This document shows, piece after piece, positions 10,001-19,300 of a DNA stretch of 64,000 bases; within the stretch, counting starts at the first letter, position 1; each line of letters starts with the position of its first letter. The notes under the pieces were generated by a model. The model was not told the DNA's origin. It worked only from the letters and a program-made list of their open reading frames with translations, and ran no database searches. The stretch lies in contig NZ_FOUX01000001.1 in assembly GCF_900114995.1 (NCBI RefSeq), forward strand, positions 248,001-312,000. Direction: 5' to 3'. This DNA comes from Chitinophaga sp. YR627. Its GTDB lineage: Bacteria; Bacteroidota; Bacteroidia; Chitinophagales; Chitinophagaceae. The translations under genes were made by a program, and so were the position numbers.

Positions 10001-11231
10001 GGATATAGAGAACGACCGCGCTACCCGTATGTTCAATGCGATGTTATTCCCTATCGTGGAAACTGGCAAAGGATACACTTTTGAGATCAATGATATCAAC
10101 CAGGTGGTGGGCGATACCACCAGCTATACATATGCTGCTGTATGGGAGTCTGTTCAGACATATGATACGCCTGAAGATGCGTGGGACGGGCTTACAACAG
10201 CCTGTGAACTGTTGACAGACCTGCGCAATTATCAGCGTGGTGATGAAGATGCCTGCGGACCATTCAGCATTACGCTGGTGAATCCGGAAGGTGTACAGGC
10301 AGAGCATCCGCTAACTTATACGAGTCTTTCAGCCAGGGATGCGGCGATGGAGTATGTGTTGAATGCGATCAGCGCAGAAGGTCTGCATCTGCTGGAACAT
10401 ATACTCATGCGTCCGCGTACACAACAGCAATCATATGAGGCATGGCAGCTGGAACTGAACTGGTATACACAGCGTGAGTCTATGATCGTATTGCAGCTGG
10501 TGAATGAATCGGTGTTTGCAGATGCGGCGTCTTATGTGAAAGCCTTACAGAATGCAGCTGTAGCAAACGAAGTATATGTCGATCAACAGGCGTCTACACT
10601 GACGATCTCTTTCTATAAAAAAGACGAGCGGCTGGCAGTCGCGAAGCTTGATGCAACAGATGCACTGATTGCTTTACTGAGCGATCTGTCAGCTGTACGG
10701 ACGGCCATGCAGTCCCTGCTGGTGAATGCGTCAACAGAACAGGTGCACACGGTGGTGATCCCGATCGTCTGCAGTACGGAGAATGCGATTCTGCCTATCT
10801 GCGATGATGTGTGTCTCTGTTGTGATGAAGAAGAAACTGACAAAGAAAATGCGATCTACTGCGACCGTACTTTCCTTGCAGATCCTTATTCATTCTGGGC
10901 GACGGTTGTATTACCGGCCTGGCCGCAGCGTTTCCGTCTGGCACGTTTCAGACAGTTCTTTGAAGACACCCTGCGCAGAGAGGCACCGTCACATATCCGG
11001 CTGAACATACTCTGGGTCAGTCCGCAACAGATGCTTGAATTTGAAGGCGCCTGGAAGAACTGGCTGGCAGCATTGTCGAGAGAAGAAAGCTGTGATTATG
11101 ATGATAGTCTGCAGGCATTGAACCTGGTATTAAAAGAGCTAAAAAATGTATATCCGGCCGCTTACATGTGGGATGACGAAGGAGGGGACGACAAGCCACT
11201 GATCTTACTGGATGAGGCTATGCTGGCATAG
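4050..11231 (+). CDS. Giant Afp12-like baseplate protein with YegP-like repeat array
   Basis: 2393 aa, far longer than Afp12-type wedge proteins of Serratia or Photorhabdus particles (roughly 900-1000 aa). The N-terminus carries the baseplate motif 'DPGITILEALCYVLTD' (about residues 46-61). The C-terminus (about 2271-2350) carries 'DPYSFWATVVLPAWPQRF' and a further 'APSHIRLNILWVSPQQM' block, a module I recall from Bacteroidota eCIS baseplate proteins. 'LHLLEHILMRP' (about 2112) marks the return from the central region. Between about 570 and 2110 lie at least a dozen degenerate units of 60-110 aa, each with a beta pattern like 'YSFKIVDADNNVLAIHP', a tyrosine, then a helix beginning 'ERDA'. This pattern resembles DUF1508/YegP units, but that assignment is by eye. 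The gene starts 43 nt after the fibre gene. Confidence 0.75.
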   Translation: MPDLKYITTDKNSGFPEYLDFATLRKLGIQHVAELSGKIWTDHNLHDPGITILEALCYVLTDLDYRTKLDFKDLIAAPAGAEGADDNFYTAAKILGNNPLTIADIRRMLIDIKGVRNAWLIPINEAVTEAEYSLVYDCEAGVLDNTRLTKEQSAVPLKGLYRVYIEPDDVYAAAYEKDACGNDVFPMDTVLTTIDQRLHAHRNLCEDFPDVVVLEKEPINLCLHIELAANYNPDDVLLNIYSSIQDFLSPAPVYYNLQQLLEKGRSMEEIFEGRPYDFEKDAPLQQNGFIDVQELESLERITELHASDLYRIIMQVPGVAGITRLMMTSFDEDGYALTDAAGNPVKQEGEEWCLHLKKDHRPVLSPETSNVIFFRNKLQFGANTEVVNQRYKKAISDYSKFPKAPAALDTIVPKGRQLDLAQYTSVQYEFPKVYMIGKNDVPGDSTAARKAQALQLQAYLLFFDRMLADYFSQLSAVRKLFSLQSSADARTYFPADLDGIPQLPSLLRYKKQLPKTTAGNTYNGMQLAYEPNESDSGRKEYDSMYLRDEMIRRIISECSNNSVVRKILQREDNAYWFFQLTDKAGKVLLESTIFFDTEIAAEQAALDVVFLAALSGSYVKNNNRQEDIYSFDLVYNDAGDTEMLTALYETSGQYQERKERFLNHLLARFSEDFTDYALMMYNISGRKNDPARNIADKAAFLSAYPETSANRALAFNYKDAGSGFPVCGLEKRVAGLMGIRQSPAASLNNFDLVHAEKRTGFICKLPEQQTPLFISDSLHNKEQIAAIFSQFLELGKNKANYTPYGCIGEGVYGFSIQSPAAAKEWISAKCSIEYTTAEERDTLIDWFVHFFEDDGQYKIYPQTQEGYYFLLPDDYGKTLFKSKQGFDTQELALSQGYDCLALLQEDIVWEVEPDVAAGNFRIIIVQQDVQIAYHPQTYGTEDAALQKIKELQEYFRQHYLVYQREAIELYNWRMTHEGQAAWEGILPYKDIAQLPVAFVQFVELASKAENYRIVQTGDGVFRLQVVRTEEGEEEGMTVSTVISVHLSSFVNGEAAQQVQQTYVNLFSGLWLTVSGAVTSVSAATYYFRDLDAPKDSSAVLLTTVRPVPDGPTVTQVTRGIIRYASNPKNVTIKTLDNCHYIVQVQDDNGVSLAESNEVVDHAAAAKLLERILLKAAQDTLWVERGAAIDAYGLYWEDATSATPLLQSIHVWETREEAVTAFMDWLLNATAEDICPEQQAANGYGYNIFSKDKSPFARQVQWFASAEERDATMLLLRQQVNALQTSTGWSAVTLYHYYFKISDKEGLLLQEPHYYTSYDAVRTAFYDTVKYGKQRQYYLLTVQDNCTYSFKIVDADNNVLAIHPFEYTTTTERDAVVERTLRFLQTHGQTVSQVKLAGAWKYSWQWLSCCCWYPETALEGLDEKPEKEDAKKTLEYIIEKLAPVKDNYDIVQEESGFRVFLREGKERVAVHPHWYDCAKEAEAARDRLIAWSGFRLSKIEEGSYSVERDIRTDLYKNGDTEQALGYRLWDRDFRIARYLPKFESDADREDAIAALLQRYQRRLPAFTALERGSSVVVSEHGAFYYQLRRNDLLLWQSVTGYGSADAAAAAFEKECWGLLQRTLKQEYYSSWTPTATQLYLNDDKGQVLAVAPLTPGSYEAYIAAVQARQQFVRKHGVFLNEEGTFSFHIYHSKTNRYEWESVHTYANPVDAENALLEFRQLLRFRGNYCSDDETVGCYYSINLGKVLLDIQQVTRKCEGDKETMTEADAWDRLQVFLDNIDPDNRNLFPYTDYAGDCRYAFRLVDDSVYRVAQHTGWYQGMEKREEHRMALLADIYCKQHLYGWFVKPENLNTDPRILDCYFKHPEKLNFADLWMSYGQVPALNQLWTIAEETLPAVNAKLYYYQLYGKVDKDTKVMWQAVSRYNSATLAQAAEARFYVFLLEMARSAASYYYEPMAGCDNAYTLYLKDMDGKVIAVAPDVICGEDIENDRATRMFNAMLFPIVETGKGYTFEINDINQVVGDTTSYTYAAVWESVQTYDTPEDAWDGLTTACELLTDLRNYQRGDEDACGPFSITLVNPEGVQAEHPLTYTSLSARDAAMEYVLNAISAEGLHLLEHILMRPRTQQQSYEAWQLELNWYTQRESMIVLQLVNESVFADAASYVKALQNAAVANEVYVDQQASTLTISFYKKDERLAVAKLDATDALIALLSDLSAVRTAMQSLLVNASTEQVHTVVIPIVCSTENAILPICDDVCLCCDEEETDKENAIYCDRTFLADPYSFWATVVLPAWPQRFRLARFRQFFEDTLRREAPSHIRLNILWVSPQQMLEFEGAWKNWLAALSREESCDYDDSLQALNLVLKELKNVYPAAYMWDDEGGDDKPLILLDEAMLA

Positions 11232-11258
11232 TTTAACTAAATTAAAATTCTTCAGAAA

Positions 11259-14200
11259 ATGATAATTAATAATTCTACCCCTTACCCGGTTTTCAAAAAG
11301 GGGCAGCAGTTGAAGAGTAGCAGCCTGAAAGGGATCGTTGATTTCGCGGAAGGAGAGATCATGGATACCCGCATGTTCCTGGAAGGTTCGGGTATATTTT
11401 ACGGACTGGATATTGAGATCAATGCGCAGGCAGGCACCCTTCGTCTGTCGCCTGGCGCCGCGACCACCTCTGACGGTAAACTCTTTACCCTGGAGCAGGA
11501 GGTTGTGTACAATGGTTTCAGTGCAGAGACACCGATCACCCTGTTGAAGAAGACGCCTGTTGTTGCTGTACTAAGCACCAACAACGAGAACCATAATGAG
11601 TTTGCTTACCGTATCACCGGTACAGACCCGGGTAATCCCAACAGAACACCTAATACCACACCGTATATTGTTCTGCTGATCCTCACCGAGAAGACGACCA
11701 GCAATGATAGTTGTCTGTACGGACAGGATAACAGTGAAACATCTCAGACGAAAACAGTACAGGCGGTATTGATCGATAAGAACCTGATCGACCAGTCAGA
11801 TCTTGATAAATGGTTTATTACCGATAATACCACGGATGGCGCCGATGATGCCGTGATCAACCGTTTTGGATATAATACGGGAGATGGTAAACCTTATATT
11901 TCATTTGAAAACTTTACCAGCTGGAAGAATGTCAGCGATGGTTTTGACAGTGTATGTCAGGCTGCTGAGCCGCTGATCGGCACTTCTCTCAAGCAACTGT
12001 ATGACCTGGTAAAGGAGAAACTGGGGCTGAATCCGACGAATCCTTTCAATAACCTTGAAAGTAATCTTAAACAACTGCGTGAAGCGGTAAAGAACAAGGG
12101 CGGTGTATCATTCCCCTGGTTATATGACTATTACAGGGACCTGATTGCGGGGTACCAGGAGCTGGTGTCCACTGATCTTTTCAGTTATCTGTCATTCCTG
12201 CCAAAGCGTGACCGTTTTGAAGAGTATATCGCATTAGGCAGTATCCGTGCAAAACACGGAGATAAGGCGGCTAATTATCGTATGGGATTGTATCGTCCGC
12301 CTTTTGCTGACCTGAGCATTAATGCGCTGGAGAAGCCCTTACTGTTGATCAGAAGATTACAATACCTGGCTGATACTGCGCATACCCGGTTTAATGCACA
12401 GGGATTCCCGCCGTCTGAAATAATACTGACACCTGATGCAGGTATCAATGAAGTCCTTTCCAGACGTGCCATTCCTTTCTACTATAATGATCCGCAGGAG
12501 TTGTCAAAGAGCTGGAATGCGGAGCTGACACGTAACCGCCGGACCTTTACCATACCAGGTATCACGGATGAGAAAGACCGGAGTCTGTTGCTGGCTAATA
12601 TGGACGGTTATGAGTTCTTCCGCATCAAAGGGCATACCGGTGCGCTGATAGAGCCTACACTGGACGCGATAGCTACACAACGCAGCGAGTTACACCTGCC
12701 TTTTGATGTGAAGGTATTGTACCTGGGAGAGAAGGATGATATGATCAAACTGGTGAAAGAGCGTTCTGCTGCTTTTAGTGATCTGACGGTGTTACTGGAG
12801 AAGATCGTGTATGATATCCGTTGTGCACGTACCTGTTCTGATAATTTTGAAGAAAGCATCTTTGGCGGGCCTTTCGACAGAAATGATATCGGCAGTATGT
12901 TTGAGGCGCTGGTGACCTTATTCGGGCCTTTACCGGTAGATCTTGATAAGAAACTGGAAGAGTTGTGCAGTCGTGAAGGTACCTGTTATGATGAAGATAA
13001 AACCTGTTGTCGTTCACATCTGACAGCATTGTTCGCGATATACGAAGAATACGTACGTCGTAAAGATGAACTGGCGGGTAATCTGCTGTTCCATCTTTTC
13101 GCAGAGAAACATCCGGGTATAGAGCATAATGGCGGCGTACCTAAGGGTGGTACACTGATCCTGGTATGTGGTAAGACTGATCCGGCGTTTCTGTCTGAAG
13201 AAAAGAAATCCAGTCTGCTGAAAATGGCCTTGAGTAATGCAGCTGGTGTCAATATCGCGGATGAACTGGAGAACTACATGGTGATGGCTGATTTTTGTCT
13301 GCCGTACATCTGTTGTTCGAATAAACCTTCCATCAACCTGATCTTCCAGGAAGCGCCACCTGTGGCATTGTTCTCTATAGCAGAACAGGAGCAGCTGCCG
13401 GAAGGACAAGGTACGGCGGTTGCATTGAAGAATGAATCACTGCGCGCCGATACCTATCATTGGGAGTTGCAGGATTACCAGGGTAATGTGCTGAAAGAAG
13501 AACATACTACGGATATCAATGAGATGCCGAAATTTGAATTGCTGATAGAAAACGGTGTGGTGTTTACGCTGGTACTGACAGCTTCGCGTGAGGGTATGAA
13601 TAGTAAATATGCGCTGGAGATAACGATTTGTCCGCAGGGCAATGTAAAGGTGACCAGCAAAGGTCAGTCATCTATTGACTGGGACATTACAAAGTCTCCT
13701 GAGCTGGAGATCGAAGCTTTCCCTTACGGCGGCAGTTTCGGATTGGTATTAGAGCAGAAGGAGAAGGGGAACGAACAGGAGCTGGATCCGTCAGAATATG
13801 ATATTACCTGGAAACAGGATAAAGAGCATCTGACATTAACGATAAAACAACCTCAGGCAGGTATTTATCGTCTGCGTTACACGTTTGAGGATATCGAGAA
13901 CTGTGAGAAGGGATTTGCGATACTACAGATCAATACGTTTGTGCCTTCTAATCCGCAGCCCAAGGTAGCGGGAACGGAGACTGCTCCGGTTGCTGCACCT
14001 GTAACAGCCTCTTCGAATACGCCGGTGGCGGTTAGCCGTGGTTTATCCGCCGGAGGAAATGAAGCGGTGTTTAATAAGCGTATCCTGGGCTATCGTAGTG
14101 GTATCAATGCGATGTCTAAGGAGGATGATACATTGCTGGAGGACAGTCGCTGGTCAGATACCAAAACCTTCCTGCTGGCGAGTGGAGCACCAGAGGAACT

Positions 14201-14504
14201 GCATGCGGCATATGAGCGTTTGCAGGGTGTTTTACAGAGTGGATTCAGTAAACTGAAGGTGGCGCAGAAAGCGCAGATGATCAGATTGCTGATCTATGCG
14301 ACTGCTTACTATATGGATAGATTAATTGCTGCTTCTCCGGATAAGGTACCGGCGATTGCCAGAAAGTTGATCAAGGCAGCCGGAGAAAGCATCGCTATAC
14401 AAAAAGATGGTGCACAGCAATGGTCACAGATATGGAGTAGTGAAGGTATTGTGACACCTGAGAATGAAAAGACAGTATCTGCATATAAAGCTATGATCGC
14501 GTGA
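11259..14504 (+). CDS. eCIS cluster structural protein of unknown fold (1081 aa)
   Basis: I do not recognise a named family over most of this protein. The N-terminus (residues 20-90) reads as a beta-rich structural domain ('FLEGSGIFYGLDIEINA', 'LRLSPGAATTSDGKLF') like those of tail or baseplate accessory proteins. A helical middle region holds a cysteine cluster at about 568-590 ('ELCSREGTCYDEDKTCC'). From about residue 699 there is a PKD/Ig-like segment ('ADTYHWELQDYQGN') and a second beta domain. Residues about 943-1081 are helical. No signal peptide is visible, consistent with assembly in the cytoplasm. The stop codon overlaps the GTG start of the tape-measure gene by 4 nt, which implies translational coupling with a core eCIS component. 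Confidence 0.6.
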   Translation: MIINNSTPYPVFKKGQQLKSSSLKGIVDFAEGEIMDTRMFLEGSGIFYGLDIEINAQAGTLRLSPGAATTSDGKLFTLEQEVVYNGFSAETPITLLKKTPVVAVLSTNNENHNEFAYRITGTDPGNPNRTPNTTPYIVLLILTEKTTSNDSCLYGQDNSETSQTKTVQAVLIDKNLIDQSDLDKWFITDNTTDGADDAVINRFGYNTGDGKPYISFENFTSWKNVSDGFDSVCQAAEPLIGTSLKQLYDLVKEKLGLNPTNPFNNLESNLKQLREAVKNKGGVSFPWLYDYYRDLIAGYQELVSTDLFSYLSFLPKRDRFEEYIALGSIRAKHGDKAANYRMGLYRPPFADLSINALEKPLLLIRRLQYLADTAHTRFNAQGFPPSEIILTPDAGINEVLSRRAIPFYYNDPQELSKSWNAELTRNRRTFTIPGITDEKDRSLLLANMDGYEFFRIKGHTGALIEPTLDAIATQRSELHLPFDVKVLYLGEKDDMIKLVKERSAAFSDLTVLLEKIVYDIRCARTCSDNFEESIFGGPFDRNDIGSMFEALVTLFGPLPVDLDKKLEELCSREGTCYDEDKTCCRSHLTALFAIYEEYVRRKDELAGNLLFHLFAEKHPGIEHNGGVPKGGTLILVCGKTDPAFLSEEKKSSLLKMALSNAAGVNIADELENYMVMADFCLPYICCSNKPSINLIFQEAPPVALFSIAEQEQLPEGQGTAVALKNESLRADTYHWELQDYQGNVLKEEHTTDINEMPKFELLIENGVVFTLVLTASREGMNSKYALEITICPQGNVKVTSKGQSSIDWDITKSPELEIEAFPYGGSFGLVLEQKEKGNEQELDPSEYDITWKQDKEHLTLTIKQPQAGIYRLRYTFEDIENCEKGFAILQINTFVPSNPQPKVAGTETAPVAAPVTASSNTPVAVSRGLSAGGNEAVFNKRILGYRSGINAMSKEDDTLLEDSRWSDTKTFLLASGAPEELHAAYERLQGVLQSGFSKLKVAQKAQMIRLLIYATAYYMDRLIAASPDKVPAIARKLIKAAGESIAIQKDGAQQWSQIWSSEGIVTPENEKTVSAYKAMIA

Positions 14505-16303
14505 TAGAACAGCAGCATGCCATAGGAAAACTGGTGCTGGAAGTACAATTGCCTTCCAGGGATGATGCCTTTTCAATACAGCAGGCACTGAGTGTACGTT
14601 GTAATGTAGAGCTAACACCTATGTTAGGTCAGTTACTGGATAGCTGGTCTGATCCTGATACGCTGTTACAGATTGATAAACTGGAAATAGATCTTGGCAG
14701 CTGCAATCTGAAGGCTTTGCAGGAAGAGCTGCCGGGAATGGTGATCGCTTATCTGCAGAAACATTTCCAGGGAGTGACAGCTACGCCCTCGCCGGAATTA
14801 AATATACAGCACCTGCAGCGTCGTCCGCTAACACAGGGCTATTTTGAAAGCTGGCTGTATTTTATGCAACATGGCGTCTTGCCGTCTACAGCAGTCAGAT
14901 GGGAACAGGAGGAGTGGGAAGCGGGTATTCTGACAGCGCTGGCGACAGAAACAAGTGCATTAAAACAATGCCAGGAATTGCTTACGGCACATCCATATGC
15001 GGTACGCCGGTTAGTGATGCAGTTCTCCCGGAGCTTCGTATACAACTGGGTACTGGCTTTTAGTGCAGGCGCTTACAGACAACAGCTGGTGCTGATAGAT
15101 GAATGGGAGGCGTTTGTGTTTAGTCCGCGGTTTGTTACTGTGATGAAAGCACAGATTACGCAGCAATCTCTTCCTTCACTTGCATTGCCTGAACATAGTC
15201 GTTATGCAACGCAGGTGATGGAATGGTTGATCGGAGATATTGTGATTGCCGGAAAAGCGATCAGTCACCCGGCATTACTGGAACAGTTAGTGCGTTTGAT
15301 GGGTAGCGTATCACAGTTACCCGTGCGTTTGTTTACGCTGGAAAAAGTCACGGCTGCGGGTGTTAGTATGCCTGTGGCAGTACATGAAGCCGTAGGCGCT
15401 GTGGCCGCACGATATTCAGCGGAGATGACAGTTCTCAGAGAGACATTCAATACAAAGCCTGATCTGAAAAATGCTGCGACTGATGCACGTGTGAAAGCGC
15501 AACAGGAGAAGAAGGAACGTCTTCAACAGGAACAGCAGCTTGCGGCCACATTACGACGGAAGCAGGAGCAGGATACAACTGCAAAACAGTCAGCTTCATC
15601 AGGAGTACAGTCATCAGAGACGCCTGATGATAATAAGGTCAAAGATCAAAAGGATCAGCAGGGACAGCGTCAATCAGGTGAAAGTACGACAGCAGCAGCA
15701 CGCACTGTTACTGATGAGGAAACTGTTCAAAGTGAACAAACACGTTTATCTGAAACGGAAAACGGAGAGGAGTCTGCTACGGCAGGTCTGCCTGAAGAAG
15801 GAACCGTGTATTACATCAATAATGCCGGACTGATATTACTGCATCCTTATCTTTCTTATTGTTTCGATGCATTGGAACTCAGAGAAGGACAGCAGTTTAA
15901 AGATGAAGCGGCAAAGCATAAAGCGGTGCAGCTGATCGGTTATATGGCTTATGGTGAAGAGGAGATCCCTGAATGGGATCTGGTGTTGCCGAAGATCCTG
16001 TGTGGTATTTCACCTACGGAACCTGTGAGACGTTTTGTGCCATTATCCGAAGCAGAAAAAGACGAAGCCAATCAGCTACTGAGCGCTGTGATCACACACT
16101 GGAATGCTTTGGGTAATACTTCGCCTGACGGCTTACGCGGCAATTTCCTGTTGCGCGAAGGGAAGCTCGAATGGAAGGAAGAGGAGTGGCAGTTATTTGT
16201 CACACAGCAGGCGTATGATATGCTGCTGAACCGTTTGCCCTGGGGTTTCAGTGTAGTGGGATTGTCATGGATGCCGTGGCTGATCAAAACCGTCTGGGTC
16301 TGA
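14501..16303 (+). CDS. Contractile injection system tape-measure protein (CIS_TMP, Afp14-like)
   Basis: 600 aa. The N-terminal block ('IGKLVLEVQLPSRDDAFSI' then 'LLQIDKLEIDLGSC', residues 8-67) and the C-terminal block (residues about 434-600: 'YYINNAGLILLHPYLS', 'LPKILCGI', 'LPWGFSVVGLSWMPWLI') fit the CIS tape-measure family of eCIS and T6SS-iv clusters, thought to set particle length. The blocks are separated by a Gln/Lys/Glu-rich, low-complexity segment at about 329-433, the kind of length-variable insert expected in a ruler. The start is GTG at 14501, in a GTGA overlap with the previous stop; the next ATG would remove the conserved N-terminal block. A 67-nt gap, the largest in the cluster, separates it from the cargo genes. 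Confidence 0.85.
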   Translation: MIEQQHAIGKLVLEVQLPSRDDAFSIQQALSVRCNVELTPMLGQLLDSWSDPDTLLQIDKLEIDLGSCNLKALQEELPGMVIAYLQKHFQGVTATPSPELNIQHLQRRPLTQGYFESWLYFMQHGVLPSTAVRWEQEEWEAGILTALATETSALKQCQELLTAHPYAVRRLVMQFSRSFVYNWVLAFSAGAYRQQLVLIDEWEAFVFSPRFVTVMKAQITQQSLPSLALPEHSRYATQVMEWLIGDIVIAGKAISHPALLEQLVRLMGSVSQLPVRLFTLEKVTAAGVSMPVAVHEAVGAVAARYSAEMTVLRETFNTKPDLKNAATDARVKAQQEKKERLQQEQQLAATLRRKQEQDTTAKQSASSGVQSSETPDDNKVKDQKDQQGQRQSGESTTAAARTVTDEETVQSEQTRLSETENGEESATAGLPEEGTVYYINNAGLILLHPYLSYCFDALELREGQQFKDEAAKHKAVQLIGYMAYGEEEIPEWDLVLPKILCGISPTEPVRRFVPLSEAEKDEANQLLSAVITHWNALGNTSPDGLRGNFLLREGKLEWKEEEWQLFVTQQAYDMLLNRLPWGFSVVGLSWMPWLIKTVWV

Positions 16304-16370
16304 CAGGAACTATGTTTTTAACCCCTTACGCCATGTGAATATGGCTTGTTAATTCCCTTACTAAGGACAA

Positions 16371-19300
16371 ATGATCAAAGCAACCGATAATAAAAGCAAA
16401 ACTGCAAAAACGAGGCAACAGCCTGCGGGAGGCTCCTTTTTCAACAAAGAGAAGGGAGCTGACAGCGCGTTTTTGGGGGAGACTGCCGCATCGGAAGAAC
16501 CCTTTTTCGTTCAACGGAAACTTACCATCGGAAAACCAGATGACCATTATGAGAAGCAGGCTGACCAGGTAGCTGACAAGGTCGTACAGCGTATGAGTCA
16601 ACCGGCGCCGGTACAAGCTAAGACAGCTACGCCTTCTCCTGTCAGCACTGTTCCTTCCGGCAGTGTGCCGGTATCTGCGGCACAGTCTGCGATGATACAG
16701 CAAAAGGAGCAGGAGAAAAAAGAAGAAGACATACAGACGGATGAGAAGAAGCTGCAACGCAAGCCCATATTTGATAGTATGGGCGATCCGCCTGATGATA
16801 TCCAGAAGAAAGAAACGACACAGGCGCCTGCACCTGCGGCAGATGCGAAGGCCAGTGACGGCAGTCATCTTGAACAGCGTTTGCAGGGTACTAAAGGCGC
16901 TGGTTCGCCCCTGGCTTCTGAGACCCGTTCAGCCATGGAGTCAGCCATTGGCGCTGACTTCAGCGGCGTACGCGTACATACCGGCAGGGAAGCAGCGGAA
17001 CTGAGTAATGATCTGCAGGCGCAGGCCTTCACGCACGGTAATGATATTTATTTTAATGAGAATAAGTTTGATGAAAGCAGTAGTACGGGCCGCCATCTGC
17101 TGGCACACGAACTGACGCATACGGTACAACAGGGTGCCTCTGTGCAACGAAAGGCTACGCCTGAAAGCGGCGAGTTGAAAGAAGAAGCGCCAGTAGCTAA
17201 AGATGCTGCATCCGAAGTACAGCAAAAAGCGGATCCTGTATTGGCTGCTGATAACATGACGATACAGCGTGCACCTGCAAAACCTGGTGCTGCGGCGCCT
17301 GCGGCTGCATCCGGAGAGGTGGTGAATATAGCCGCAGGTAAATTCAATCCGTCTGCCGCGTTACAGGAGTCTATCCGTGCGGCAGGCAGAAAAGGGCTGG
17401 ATGTGAATGTCAGCGCTGGTAAGATAGCGGGTGCAGGCGTGATGAAAGTGCGGGAGAAAGATGGTGTGATGGAGAGTCTGAAGAATGCCTACCTGCCATT
17501 GAACATGCCAATGTTCAGTGCTGCGAATCCTGTGCTGGCAGTCAGACTGGCCAGTGGAGAGATCAGTGGTTTTGGTACTATCGGACAAAGCAATGCGCCG
17601 GAGGCTATTCCACAATGGTTGCGTAAAAATGGTAAGGCGATTGGGTGGCTGACAGGTATCGATGTAGAAAATGTACTCTCTAAAGCAACTAATACGTTTG
17701 AGAACGGCAACTTCACCTTTACCCTGAATGGCATCAAGGTGAAAGTGGGCGGTTTTGCGTCTGCGACGATGGACCTTGGCTTTACGAATATGCAGCCTTC
17801 CGCACATGTGGTAGCAGAAATGGATATTCATGGTATGGCGAAAGGCAACCTCGATATCACGATGGCAGAAGATAAGATGTCGGGTGAGGGTGCATTTGGT
17901 GTGAGCTTCAAAGGATTCTCCGGAGAAGTGGCCGCGAAGTTCCAGGAAGGTGTGCTGGATGTAAAAGGCATGGTGCAGTATGCCGGGGATAAGCTGAGCG
18001 GTTCGCTGATGCTTGTGATGACCGATAAGAAAACAGCAGACAATTTTGCGGTTACACAACTGGGTGGCGCACCGGCAGCAGAAGCCGCACCACCAGCAGA
18101 GGTGCCTGCAGCAGCTCCAGGCAAGGGACCACGTGGTATGGCGGGTGTTGGTACGCTGACATTCAATCTGACCGAGTGGTTTGCCGGTAGCGTAAATGTG
18201 ATCGTAGATGGTAAGGGATGTGTGACTGTCGTGGGTAAGATCGCACCACCAAAAGAAATCATTCTGTTCCAGCAGCGGGACTACAGCAAGGAACTCTTTA
18301 AGATGGAGGCCCGGGCGGCATACGGTCTGCCGGTGATAGGCAACGTATTTGTCTTTGCTAACATGGCCCTGATAGCTATGGCGAAAGTAGGTCCTGCGAA
18401 AATATACAATATCGAAGTAGAAGGAACTTACTCCAACAACCCTGACATTGCCAAGAGCATTACGCTGTCAGGTTCACTGAATATGTCTGCTTATGCGGGG
18501 CTGCGTCTGCGTGCAGAAGGCGGCGCGGGTCTTGAGCTGTTAGGGCATGATCTGAAAGTGGGTGTAGGTGTAAATGCGGATGCCGGTGTGAAAGGATATG
18601 TAGATGCACGTCCGACCATCGGTTATCGTGATCCGGGAGAATTCTTCTTCAAAGGACATATGGAGATTGCGGCGCAGCCGTTCCTCGGACTGAGTGGCGA
18701 TCTGTTTGTTGAAGTGGATAGTCCGTGGTGGTCACCATTACCAGATAAGAAATGGACATGGCCGATCGGTGCGCTTGAATATCCGTTACCAGGTGAGTTT
18801 GGTATAGGGGCTGACATGGAATACGTACTGGGTTCCGGTAAGGTACCAGAGGTGACATTCAGCGAAGCGAAGTTTGATGGTGCGAAGTTCATGACAGACC
18901 TGGTAGATGATCATGTACCACCGAAGAGTGGGGCAGGTGGGAAAGAGAAACAGGGTAAATTTACAGACGGCGGTGGTGCAGGCGCTGCACCAGCAGCAGG
19001 AGCTCCTCCTCCTGCGGCGGCAGGTGGTAAACCAGGGGCTCCGGGCGGAAAACCAGGCGCAGGTGCCGCACCAGGTAAAGGTGGCGCTGGCGGCGGTAAA
19101 GGACCTGGTAAAGATAAAGGCGCCGATAAAGCTGATCCGGACCAGATGAAGAACTTTGCTGCGGCGATGCAGAAAGTCAAAGCGCTTGAAAGTCATAAGG
19201 CGATGACCCGTGCTGAAATTACCACGGCTGTTGAAGGTATTAAGAAACAGCACAATACGCCGGGTATTACTATAGCTCCACAAGGAAATGATCTGTGGAT

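Noticed and set aside
16330-16345. GCCAT/ATGGC hairpin between tape-measure and DUF4157 genes as an operon attenuator
   Set aside because: Only five base pairs with no T run; too weak to call, though it lies in the widest gap of the cluster.
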